From contig NZ_CP170448.1 of assembly GCF_042466685.1 (NCBI RefSeq), forward strand, positions 2,728,001-2,792,000: a stretch of 64,000 bases of DNA, given 5' to 3'. The stretch comes from Vreelandella sp042466685 (GTDB lineage: Bacteria; Pseudomonadota; Gammaproteobacteria; Pseudomonadales; Halomonadaceae). Positions within the stretch are counted from its first letter, which is position 1. Every line of letters starts with the position of its first letter. This document shows positions 9,196 through 16,913 of this stretch, piece after piece. A program made the position numbers and the translations under genes. Under the pieces are notes generated by a model, which was not told where the DNA came from, searched no databases, and saw only the letters and a program-made list of their open reading frames with translations.

Positions 9196-10148
9196 GTACC
9201 ACAACTAATTCCACACCAGCGAGCGCCTCACCCAGCCGCTGGGAACGCCTGCGCGACTCCTATATGTGGTACAGCTTCAAGCGTGACCGCACCGCCCAGC
9301 TCTGCTTGGCAGTGTTTATCTGCATGGTCATCGCCGCCTTTGCTTCACCGCTACTGGCCCCCACGAACCCTTACGACCTCTCGCAGATCGACATTATGTC
9401 ATCTGAACTGCCGCCCTTCTGGATCGACGGCGCCGATGAGCGTTACACCTTGGGCAGCGACGCCCAAGGGCGTGATCTGTGGTCGATCGTGCTGTATGGC
9501 ACCCGTGTTTCGCTGCTAATCGGTTTCGGCGCAGTTATTTTGCAGGCATTGTTAGGGGTCACCTTCGGCCTAATGGCAGGCTACCTGGGCGGACGCGTTG
9601 ACTCTATCTTAATGCGTCTGGCGGATATTCAACTGTCATTCTCTACGCTAATGGTCGCTATCGTGGTGGGCGCCTTGGTCAAAGCGACCATGGGCAGCGC
9701 CTTCTACAGCCAGTATGCAGTGATGATGCTGATCCTGATCATCGGCCTGGCCGAATGGCCCCAGTATGCACGTACCGTGCGCGCCTCAGTGCTGGCAGAG
9801 AAAAACAAAGAGTATGTTGACGCCGCCCGCGTAATGGGGCTGCGCAGCAAGCGAATTATGTTCCGCCACGTGCTACCTAACACCATGTCACCCATCTTCG
9901 TTATCTCTACTGTGCAGATCGCCAACGCGATTATCTCTGAAGCGGCACTATCGTTTCTAGGACTGGGAATGCCAGAGACGCACCCGTCGCTAGGTTCACT
10001 GATCAAATCGGGCTTTGACTATATTCAGTCGGGCTCCTGGTGGATCACCTTGATTCCAGGTGCCGTACTGGTGGTGCTGGTGCTGTCGATCAATCTACTC
10101 GGCGATTGGCTGCGTGATGTCATGAACCCACGACTCTACAAAGGCTGA
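9192..10148 (+). CDS. Peptide ABC transporter permease, DppC type
   Basis: 318 residues with an N-terminal cytoplasmic tail, a first membrane helix (about 35-55), a large periplasmic loop ending in LGSDAQGRDLWSIVLYGTR (the DppC/OppC signature) and five further helices. The EAA loop is KEYVDAARVMGLRSKRIMFRHVLPN. Start codon overlaps the dppB-like stop (ATGA). Seven nt separate it from the first ATPase gene. Confidence 0.92.
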   Translation: MSTTTNSTPASASPSRWERLRDSYMWYSFKRDRTAQLCLAVFICMVIAAFASPLLAPTNPYDLSQIDIMSSELPPFWIDGADERYTLGSDAQGRDLWSIVLYGTRVSLLIGFGAVILQALLGVTFGLMAGYLGGRVDSILMRLADIQLSFSTLMVAIVVGALVKATMGSAFYSQYAVMMLILIIGLAEWPQYARTVRASVLAEKNKEYVDAARVMGLRSKRIMFRHVLPNTMSPIFVISTVQIANAIISEAALSFLGLGMPETHPSLGSLIKSGFDYIQSGSWWITLIPGAVLVVLVLSINLLGDWLRDVMNPRLYKG

Positions 10149-10155
10149 GGACACC

Positions 10156-11172
10156 ATGGCACTACTTGAAGTCAACAACCTTGATGTACGCTTTGCACTG
10201 CGCCAGGGTGAAGTGCACGCCCTGCGCGATATCTGTTTCAGCCTTGAGCGCGGTGAGCGTCTGGGCATTGTCGGTGAGTCCGGCGCAGGTAAATCCGTCG
10301 CGGCATTCTCGCTGCTCAACCTGATTGCCAAACCGGGCTTTATCGCCGGCGGCACGGTGACCTTTGACGGCCAGGTGCTTAACCGCATGTCTGAGCGTGG
10401 CCTGCGCAAGGTGCGCGGCAATCGCGTTTCGATGATTTTCCAAGACCCGATGATGACGCTCAACCCGGTGCTCTCCATTGGTGAACAGATGGTCGAGTGC
10501 TTAAAAGCGCACCGGCGCATCTCCTCCAAAGAGGCCCGCAGGATTGCCCTGGACAAACTCCAGCAGGTGCAAATCCCTTCACCAGAGACACGTTTGGATC
10601 AGTATCCCCACGAGCTTTCCGGCGGTATGCGCCAGCGCATTATTATCGCCATCGCCCTTCTGCTCGACCCGGACATTATCATTGCCGACGAGCCCACCAC
10701 GGCGCTCGACGTGACCATTCAAGCCGAGATTATGGCGCTGCTGCTTGATCTCTGCGAGCAGCACAATGTGGGGCTTATCCTGATCACCCACGACCTGGGC
10801 GTGGTCAGCCAGGTTACGCAGCGCATGCTGGTTATGTACGCGGGACGTGTCATTGAGCAGGGCCCAACACGGGAGATTATTAACGACCCGCAGCACCCTT
10901 ACACTCAGGGGTTAATCAACGCCCTGCCGCAGATGGCGACCCCCGGCGAAAAGCTCAATCAGATTCGTGGCAGCATGCCGTCGCTCTCTAACCTGCCTAG
11001 CGGCTGCGCATTTCACCCGCGCTGCGATTTTATCAATCGTGCCGATGGCCAGCCCCGCCCCGCCTGCACGCAGCAGGTGCCTGAATTTGTCGAATCCGGC
11101 AACTGCCGAGTAGCGTGTCATATGGTGGCTGAAATGCTCGAAGATCGCCGTTTGAAGGAGGAAACCTCATGA
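10156..11172 (+). CDS. Peptide ABC transporter ATPase, DppD type
   Basis: 338 residues with Walker A GESGAGKS, signature LSGGMRQR, Walker B and D-loop DEPTTALD, H-loop ITHDLG, and the C-terminal oligopeptide-transporter extension containing PSGCAFHPRC. Energises import together with the DppF-type ATPase. Its start follows GAGGACACC; its stop overlaps the start of the next ATPase. Confidence 0.94.
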   Translation: MALLEVNNLDVRFALRQGEVHALRDICFSLERGERLGIVGESGAGKSVAAFSLLNLIAKPGFIAGGTVTFDGQVLNRMSERGLRKVRGNRVSMIFQDPMMTLNPVLSIGEQMVECLKAHRRISSKEARRIALDKLQQVQIPSPETRLDQYPHELSGGMRQRIIIAIALLLDPDIIIADEPTTALDVTIQAEIMALLLDLCEQHNVGLILITHDLGVVSQVTQRMLVMYAGRVIEQGPTREIINDPQHPYTQGLINALPQMATPGEKLNQIRGSMPSLSNLPSGCAFHPRCDFINRADGQPRPACTQQVPEFVESGNCRVACHMVAEMLEDRRLKEETS

Positions 11173-12242
11173 GTGCGCACGCTGAGGCTATAACGGATAG
11201 CTATCATCCTACCCCCCGACAGAACGAAGAGAGTGCAGATTCACTGCTGCAGATTCGCGATCTGAAAAAGCGCTTCTCCCTCTCTGGGGATTTCCTCGAT
11301 CAGTTGCGCTTTAAAGGCGGCAAGCTGGTTCGCCACCAAGAGCATGTCCATGCCATTAATGGTGTGAATCTGGATATCAAGCGCGGTGAAGCGCTGTGCG
11401 TGGTCGGTGAGTCGGGCTGCGGAAAGTCCACGGTGGCGCGAACCGTCATGGGGCTGTTGACGCCAACAGAGGGTGAGATTCGCTACGACGGCAACCGCAT
11501 CGACAACTTAAGCTCGCGCCAACTGCTGCCGTATCGCAAGCGGATGCAGATGATTTTCCAGAACCCTTATGCGTCGCTCAACCCGCGCATGACCATTCAG
11601 CAAACCCTGGAAGAGCCGCTGCGCCTGCACCACCCTGATTGGAAACGGCCGCAGATTCTCGACAAGGTAGAAGAAGTGATGCGCTCGGTGGGCATCGACC
11701 CGGATTGGGGCAAGCGCTTTGGCCACGAGTTCTCCGGTGGCCAGCGTCAGCGTATTGCCATTGCCCGCGCCCTGGCCGTTGACCCTGAGTTCATCGTTGC
11801 CGATGAGCCTATTTCCGCGCTCGACGTTTCGATTCAAGCCCAGGTGCTCAACCTGCTGATGGAAGCGCAGCAAGAGCGCAACCTGACCTATCTGTTCATT
11901 ACCCACGACTTGGCAGTGGTGGAGCATTTTGGCACCCGCGTTGCGGTGATGTACTTAGGCACGGTATGTGAAATTGCCACCACGGCGACGCTGTTCGATA
12001 AGCCGCGGCATCCCTACACCCAGGCGCTGCTCTCGGCGATTCCACGCTTGAAGGATGACCGTCCGCAGCATATTCGTCTCACCGGCGAGGTACCGACCCC
12101 GGTTAACCTGCCTAGCGGCTGCGTATTTCATGGCCGCTGCCCCCATGCCAATGCGCGCTGTAAGCAAGAGATCCCCATGCTGCAAACACAGGATGACGGA
12201 ACCCGTGTGGCGTGCCACGCTGTTGAGGAGGGGCGCCTATGA
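11169..12242 (+). CDS. Peptide ABC transporter ATPase, DppF type
   Basis: 357 residues with Walker A GESGCGKS, signature FSGGQRQR, Walker B DEPISALD and the C-terminal PSGCVFHGRCPHA extension of oligopeptide transporters. An N-terminal insertion (FSLSGDFLDQLRFKGGKL) precedes the first beta-strand, as in other DppF/OppF proteins. ATGA overlap with the upstream ATPase and an upstream GGAGGAAA site support coupled translation. Confidence 0.94.
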   Translation: MSAHAEAITDSYHPTPRQNEESADSLLQIRDLKKRFSLSGDFLDQLRFKGGKLVRHQEHVHAINGVNLDIKRGEALCVVGESGCGKSTVARTVMGLLTPTEGEIRYDGNRIDNLSSRQLLPYRKRMQMIFQNPYASLNPRMTIQQTLEEPLRLHHPDWKRPQILDKVEEVMRSVGIDPDWGKRFGHEFSGGQRQRIAIARALAVDPEFIVADEPISALDVSIQAQVLNLLMEAQQERNLTYLFITHDLAVVEHFGTRVAVMYLGTVCEIATTATLFDKPRHPYTQALLSAIPRLKDDRPQHIRLTGEVPTPVNLPSGCVFHGRCPHANARCKQEIPMLQTQDDGTRVACHAVEEGRL

Positions 12243-12291
12243 AGCGGGTGTCATATTCGACACAGCGAACCCAGGCGCTGAGAGGTAGAGC

Positions 12292-13203
12292 ATGGAAATT
12301 CGCTGGCTAGAAGACTTTATCGCCCTGGCCAGGACGCGGCACTTCTCACGCGCAGCAGATGATCAAAACGTTACGCAACCCACCTTCTCCCGGCGGATTA
12401 AACTGCTTGAGGAGGAGATGGGTGTAACGCTGATTAATCGTCAAACGCTGCCGCTTTCGCTCACCCCGGCCGGGGAGGAGTTTCTGACCCTGTGCGAACA
12501 GGTGACCGAGCGCGTGCGGCTGACCCGAGATCGTGTACGCGAAATTAACGCTGGCCAGCAGCGGCGTATCATGGTGGCAGCACCACAGAGCCTGTTGCCA
12601 CACTTTTTACCAGAATGGTTAACGGCGACAGGTTGGCAAGATCGTGTACAGCCCTATTTGCGTGCGACCGGCTGGGTAGCCAATGACTACTTTCAAGCCT
12701 TGGCCCGGGCCGAGTGTGACCTGGCTATCTGTTACTGGCCGATTGGGCGCTGCGATCTGGAGATCGACACCAGCGCTTGCAATTATCGTGTCATTGGCCA
12801 TGAACGGCTGATTCCAGTCACTGGGTTAAATCCAGAAGGAGAACCGCGTGCTCTGTTGCCTGGGTCGCGCCACCAGCCACTGCCGTGGCTGGCCTATCCA
12901 AAACGCGGTTTGTTGGGGTCTGCAGTTAAAGCACATTTGGCCAGGCTGCCACACACTACCTATTTAACCGCGCAGAGTGAAAACCTCTACGCGGCGGGCA
13001 TTAAGGAGCTGGTACTACTGGGCTACGGCATGAGTTGGCTGCCTGAACGCAACGTCGCTGCTGAGCTTGCTCAGGGCACACTGGTCAGAGCGGGCGATAG
13101 TCGCTGGGATGTACCTATGGAACTACGGCTATACCGTCATCAAAATCATCGCCACGCGGAGCTGGATAGCCTGTGGAGCGAACTGGCGCCGCCACGTGGA
13201 TGA
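12292..13203 (+). CDS. LysR-family transcriptional regulator (transporter cluster)
   Basis: 303 residues with a winged helix-turn-helix at residues about 1-65 (FIALARTRHFSRAADDQNVTQPTFSRRIKLLEEEMG split across the domain) and a LysR effector-binding domain. It sits 49 nt after the DppF-type ATPase and 44 nt before the prolidase gene on the same strand, so it is probably the local regulator of peptide uptake and breakdown. The inducer is unknown. Confidence 0.88.
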   Translation: MEIRWLEDFIALARTRHFSRAADDQNVTQPTFSRRIKLLEEEMGVTLINRQTLPLSLTPAGEEFLTLCEQVTERVRLTRDRVREINAGQQRRIMVAAPQSLLPHFLPEWLTATGWQDRVQPYLRATGWVANDYFQALARAECDLAICYWPIGRCDLEIDTSACNYRVIGHERLIPVTGLNPEGEPRALLPGSRHQPLPWLAYPKRGLLGSAVKAHLARLPHTTYLTAQSENLYAAGIKELVLLGYGMSWLPERNVAAELAQGTLVRAGDSRWDVPMELRLYRHQNHRHAELDSLWSELAPPRG

Positions 13204-13247
13204 ATCCGTATTTGCGAAAGCTTATTTAACAGAGGGCACAGCTTTGT

Positions 13248-14576
13248 ATGTCAACCACCCTATTTAATTTACAAAATGAACATATAGCGCACCTACAGCG
13301 TGCCTACTCAGGCATTTTGACTGACCACGGGTTCGACAGCCTAGCCATTTACAGTGGTCATGCCAGTGAACACTTTGCCGATGACCACGCGCCCCCTTTT
13401 CAGGCTTACGGGCACTTCATGCACTGGGTAGGTTTAGCCGATGTGCAGCATAGCTGGTTGGTTATTCAGCCGGGAGAGCGTCCTCAGCTCTACCTGCATG
13501 CGCCTGCCGACTTTTGGCACCTTCCCACTCAGCTACCCGATGAGCCCTGGGTAGAGGCGTTCGATGTTCATCTTTGTAGTAGCAAAATTGGCAGTAGCAA
13601 AATCGGCAGTGACAAAACCGCCCTGCCACTTTCGGGAAATGCCGCCATCATTGGCGATATTGAGCGTCTTCCCACCAACACACTGCAGGCATTAAAAGCC
13701 GAGTACCAACCTGAACGGCTAGTACAGGCTCTTGATGAATTACGGCTGTATAAGACGCCCTATGAGATTGCCTGTATCCGTGAGGCCAACCGCTTAGCAA
13801 TAGCAGGACACCAAGCCACCCAGGCCGCCTTTATTGGCGCCGCCGGTGAACTGGATATTCAGTTGGCTTACTTAGCTGCCAGCCGGCAGCGCGAGTCAAA
13901 CGTCCCCTATCAGAATATTATTGGCCTAAATGAGCATGCAGGCGTTTTGCATTATCAACACTACGATCTTCAGCCGCCTAAACAGCGCTACAGCCTGCTG
14001 GTTGATGCAGGTCGACGCTTTCGCGGTTACTGCGCTGATATTACCCGCACCTATGCCGGCCCAGATGCTCCCGCTGCATTTGGCGAACTGGTCAACGCCC
14101 TGCATGGAGTGAAGGATGGATTAGTCAAAGGCGTAGCCCCTGGCGTTAACTTTTTAGCACTGCACGAGCAGATGCATCACCACCTGGGTGAAATATTGGT
14201 GGCTAACGATCTGTTTAAAGGTACCCCCGAACAGGCAGTTGTCGAAGGTGTTACGCGGGCATTCTGTCCTCATGGGCTGGGGCACTCGCTGGGCCTCCAA
14301 GTGCACGATGTGGCCGGGTTACGCCATCCAGATGGCACTCCCGCCCCTGCGCCAGAGCAGCATCCAGCGCTTCGGCTAACACGCACGCTGCGCCCTGGAA
14401 TGGTCGTCACCATCGAGCCTGGGCTCTATTTTATCAATATGCTGCTCGCCCCACTGCGCAACACCGCTTTACCCATAAACTGGCGGCTTGTCGACCAACT
14501 CTCCGTCTGCGGAGGCATACGTATTGAAGATAACGTGGCGGTGACGGAAAGCGGTTTTGCTAATTTAACGCCCTAA
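13248..14576 (+). CDS. Xaa-Pro dipeptidase (prolidase-type M24 peptidase)
   Basis: 442 residues, pita-bread M24 fold. The five metal ligands are visible: two Asp in LLVDAGRRFRGYCADITRT, His in GLGHSLGLQVHD, Glu in VVTIEPGLYF and Glu in IRIEDNVAVTE, with an active-site His in FCPHGLGHS. It would hydrolyse dipeptides with C-terminal proline. Position right after a peptide importer suggests the imported dipeptides are its substrates. Near residue 111 three in-frame 15-nt repeats (13578-13622) encode SSKIG-SSKIG-SDKTA, a recent expansion in a surface loop. Confidence 0.9.
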   Translation: MSTTLFNLQNEHIAHLQRAYSGILTDHGFDSLAIYSGHASEHFADDHAPPFQAYGHFMHWVGLADVQHSWLVIQPGERPQLYLHAPADFWHLPTQLPDEPWVEAFDVHLCSSKIGSSKIGSDKTALPLSGNAAIIGDIERLPTNTLQALKAEYQPERLVQALDELRLYKTPYEIACIREANRLAIAGHQATQAAFIGAAGELDIQLAYLAASRQRESNVPYQNIIGLNEHAGVLHYQHYDLQPPKQRYSLLVDAGRRFRGYCADITRTYAGPDAPAAFGELVNALHGVKDGLVKGVAPGVNFLALHEQMHHHLGEILVANDLFKGTPEQAVVEGVTRAFCPHGLGHSLGLQVHDVAGLRHPDGTPAPAPEQHPALRLTRTLRPGMVVTIEPGLYFINMLLAPLRNTALPINWRLVDQLSVCGGIRIEDNVAVTESGFANLTP

Positions 14577-14630
14577 GTACTCGCGAAACTCTGTTGCATT
14601 GCGTGCGTGCTGTTGGGTCTGCCCACAACG

Positions 14631-14661
14631 CACTGCGCCCGGCTCAGGGCCGGGCGCAGTG
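14631..14661. terminator. Strong hairpin terminator between convergent genes
   Basis: CACTGCGCCCGGC (14631-14643) and GCCGGGCGCAGTG (14649-14661) form a perfect 13-bp stem with a 5-nt loop. It lies after the prolidase stop and after the OmpW-like stop on the other strand, so it can serve both. The T-rich tail is short. Confidence 0.75.
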
Positions 14662-14716
14662 ATAATTCTGAATACCTAGCCAGGCTAGGATTTATAGAGC
14701 CAGAATTTAGTAGAGC

Positions 14717-15313
14717 TTAGAAGCGGTAGGTGATACCGCCGCCAACGGTGACAGGCTCAATATCGACTTCACCACCAACGTTGATATCGGCATTTACGTC
14801 AGCATAGCTGGCGTAACCGTTAAGCATAATATTGTCAGTCACGGCCAGATCAACGCCCACTTGTCCGATCGCGCCGTAGCTTTCGTCAACGTTCACACCA
14901 CTCGGCTCGCCAGAGAAGCGTGTGTAGTTAAGGCCAGCACCCACGTAAGGCTGAACTTTAGAATCCAGGCCGCCCATCGGGTAGTAGTTCACCAAAAGGT
15001 TTATCGGCAGGCGGTCTACGCTACCCACATCGCCTAGAGCAGATGTATTCAGATCGTGCTCAAATTTCTCAGAGCTGTTGAGCTCAACGCCAACCTTATC
15101 AGTAAACAGGTAACCAGCACCGAAGGTGAAGCCGCGAGCGCTCTGCACGTTCAGTGAATCACCATTCAGATCACCATTACCTGAACCCGTATCCGTTTGG
15201 GCAACACCGCCACGAACAAATACGTCACCAGCGTTATAAGCCAGTGCTGCCTGGCTTGCCAGAGCAAAACTAGCAGTGATAACAGCGGCAGAAATCAGTT
15301 TCATATTACTCAT
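14717..15313 (-). CDS. OmpW-type outer-membrane beta-barrel protein
   Basis: 198 residues. A signal peptide (MKLISAAVITASFALASQAALA) precedes a small barrel with the OmpW pattern: N-terminal GDVFVRGGVA, INLLVNYYPMG, QPYVGAGLNYTRFSG and a C-terminal aromatic ITYRF for BAM recognition. OmpW proteins form narrow hydrophobic channels. The start at 15313 is favoured by AGAGGA 8 nt upstream; ATG codons at 15304 and 15322 are in frame. No operon partner. Confidence 0.85.
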   Translation of the reverse strand: MSNMKLISAAVITASFALASQAALAYNAGDVFVRGGVAQTDTGSGNGDLNGDSLNVQSARGFTFGAGYLFTDKVGVELNSSEKFEHDLNTSALGDVGSVDRLPINLLVNYYPMGGLDSKVQPYVGAGLNYTRFSGEPSGVNVDESYGAIGQVGVDLAVTDNIMLNGYASYADVNADINVGGEVDIEPVTVGGGITYRF

Positions 15314-15395
15314 CAGGGTCATCCTCTATGCAGCGCGCAGTTCCATGCGCTTGGGGATTGCGGTACTTGCTATCCAACTTTCCTATACAGTGTAT

Positions 15396-15401
15396 ATTAT
15401 A
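15396..15401 (-). promoter_or_regulatory. Candidate -10 box for the OmpW-like gene
   Basis: On the minus strand a perfect TATAAT lies about 85 nt before the porin start, inside an AT-rich stretch. A -35 element at 17-nt spacing is poor, so only the -10 box is supported. Confidence 0.4.
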
Positions 15402-15499
15402 CGAACACTGTTTCCAAATTGCTTGTAAAATATTGTTATAAGAAACCGCCCTCTGATAGTTTTTCTATTTTGTAAAGCGTGTATATGAAATTCAGGCAT

Positions 15500-15522
15500 A
15501 AAAAAAGTCCCCCGAAGGGGAC
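15500..15522 (-). terminator. Rho-independent terminator (minus strand)
   Basis: GTCCCC (15507-15512) and GGGGAC (15517-15522) enclose a 4-nt loop (TTCG on the minus strand). On the minus strand the stem is followed by seven T residues (15506-15500). It ends the candidate small RNA and any read-through from the dehydrogenase operon. Confidence 0.85.
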
Positions 15523-15638
15523 CAGGTGGAGCACGCCAGCTCACTCGGTTTACCGCTACTATGTGGTAGCGATGTAGGTGAAGAAGGGAGAGAAGCAAAC
15601 TATCTAAGCCGTTGTTTCTCGATTCACTCACCCTTTGC
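15500..15638 (-). ncRNA. Candidate sigma-54-dependent small RNA
   Basis: About 135-140 nt between a sigma-54-type promoter (15648-15663) and a strong rho-independent terminator (15500-15522), both on the minus strand, with no convincing coding frame. Inside are a perfect hairpin CGCTAC-CACATA-GTAGCG and a pyrimidine-rich stretch (CTTCTCTCCCTTCTTCACC) that could pair with ribosome-binding sites. It lies between the alcohol dehydrogenase gene and the porin gene. I do not recognise it as a known RNA family. The boundaries are inferred from promoter and terminator. Confidence 0.55.
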
Positions 15639-15647
15639 CATATATAT

Positions 15648-15663
15648 TGCGATCTGCGTGCCA
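15648..15663 (-). promoter_or_regulatory. Sigma-54 (-24/-12) promoter for the candidate small RNA
   Basis: Minus-strand TGGCACGCAGATCGCA matches the consensus TGGCACRNNNNTTGCW at every constrained position except one, with exact GG-N10-GC spacing. It would place the transcript start near 15638. About 100 bp upstream, GCAC-containing repeats around 15736-15774 (TGCACCAGCACTGCGCA) could be activator sites, but I cannot name the activator. Confidence 0.65.
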
Positions 15664-15832
15664 CTTTTTAAAAAAAATATATAAAACAATTATTTAATTA
15701 AATACAGTTTGATTTTTATTGACCTCTCCCGCACTGCAGCAAATAAACTGCACCAGCACTGCGCAATTTGCCGCCTTTTTGCATCATAAAGCATCATGTA
15801 AGTTCGTTGGCGCCTAGAAATCCTCAAGGTCG

Positions 15833-16897
15833 CTAGGGTGTCACGATGATTTTCACTTGAGCCTTATCGTTTAACAGCGCCTCAAAGCCCTCCTCCACAA
15901 TGTCTGCCAATGGAATGCGCTGGGTGACCATATCTTCGGCGCGGAAGTAGCCCCGTTGCATTAGCGCCATTACCGCTGGATACACATGGCGATAGGCGAT
16001 AATGCCCTTCATGGTGCGCTCTTTGATGACCAGGTCGTTGGGCTGAAAGCTGGCCTCGCCTTCCCAGATGCTCACCACTACCACTTCGCCGCCTTCGTGG
16101 GTGCTGTGCAGCGCCTGGTTGAGCACGGCGGGAATTCCGGTCACTTCAAACGCCACGTCCACGCCGCCACCGCTCAGTGATTGAATCTTTGCCACCGCAT
16201 CCTCTTGCTGAGGATCAACCACAGTGGCACCTAGCGCTTCGGCTTTGGCCTTGCGAGAGGGCGCCACTTCCACTGCATAAATCTGCGCCGCCCCTGCGGC
16301 CTTAAGCGCTTCGATGGTCATCAGACCAATCGGCCCCGCGCCGAATACCGCCGCACTGTCGCCGGCTTTCAGGCAGCTTTGGCGCACCGCATGCAGCGCT
16401 ACCGCCGCGGGCTCTACCAAAGCCCCTTGCTCGTAGCTAAGCTCATCAGGCAGCTTATGCACCATATGTTCACCCATCACGGTGAACTCCGAGAAGCCGC
16501 CGCCACCGCCGGATAGGCCATGGAAGCCCAGCAGCGGTGTAAGGTTATAGCGCTCCATTTGGTAGGCGCCGTCTTTATTGGGCGAGAGAATCGGTTCAAT
16601 GGCCACACGGTCACCCACTTTCACTCGCGTTACCTTATCGCCGACCTCGACCACTTCCCCGGCAAATTCGTGGCCCATTATGATCGGCGCCTGTTCGCCG
16701 CTAATGGGGTGGGGCTTGCCCACCGGTATAAAAATGGGCCCGGCGGCATACTCGTGCAGATCACTGCCGCAGATGCCACAGGCGGCGACTTTTACCTTCA
16801 CCGCATGGGGGTCGTTGATAGTGGGCGCCGGCACCTGCTCGATGCGGAGATCCTTCGCTGCGTACCAGACCGCTGCTTGCATGCTTGATTGATTCAT
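15833..16897 (-). CDS. Zinc-type alcohol dehydrogenase, (R,R)-butanediol dehydrogenase-like
   Basis: 354 residues, medium-chain dehydrogenase fold. Catalytic-zinc Cys and His/Glu are in CGICGSDLHEY and GHEFAGEVVEVG; the NAD(P)-binding Rossmann segment is GAGPIGLMTIEALKAAG. The loop that usually carries four structural-zinc cysteines has none here (EPILSPNKDGAYQMERYNLT), so structural zinc is probably lost. Start ATG follows AAGGAAGGG. It is 16 nt behind the flavin monooxygenase gene and probably co-transcribed, so it may act on an alcohol or ketone in the same pathway. Confidence 0.88.
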   Translation of the reverse strand: MNQSSMQAAVWYAAKDLRIEQVPAPTINDPHAVKVKVAACGICGSDLHEYAAGPIFIPVGKPHPISGEQAPIIMGHEFAGEVVEVGDKVTRVKVGDRVAIEPILSPNKDGAYQMERYNLTPLLGFHGLSGGGGGFSEFTVMGEHMVHKLPDELSYEQGALVEPAAVALHAVRQSCLKAGDSAAVFGAGPIGLMTIEALKAAGAAQIYAVEVAPSRKAKAEALGATVVDPQQEDAVAKIQSLSGGGVDVAFEVTGIPAVLNQALHSTHEGGEVVVVSIWEGEASFQPNDLVIKERTMKGIIAYRHVYPAVMALMQRGYFRAEDMVTQRIPLADIVEEGFEALLNDKAQVKIIVTP

Positions 16898-16913
16898 GGG
16901 TTGCCCTTCCTTG

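Noticed and set aside
15383..15664. 93-codon open frame on the minus strand in the small-RNA region
   Set aside because: It overlaps the sigma-54 promoter, the terminator stem and its T-run, has no ribosome-binding site and shows no protein-like pattern.
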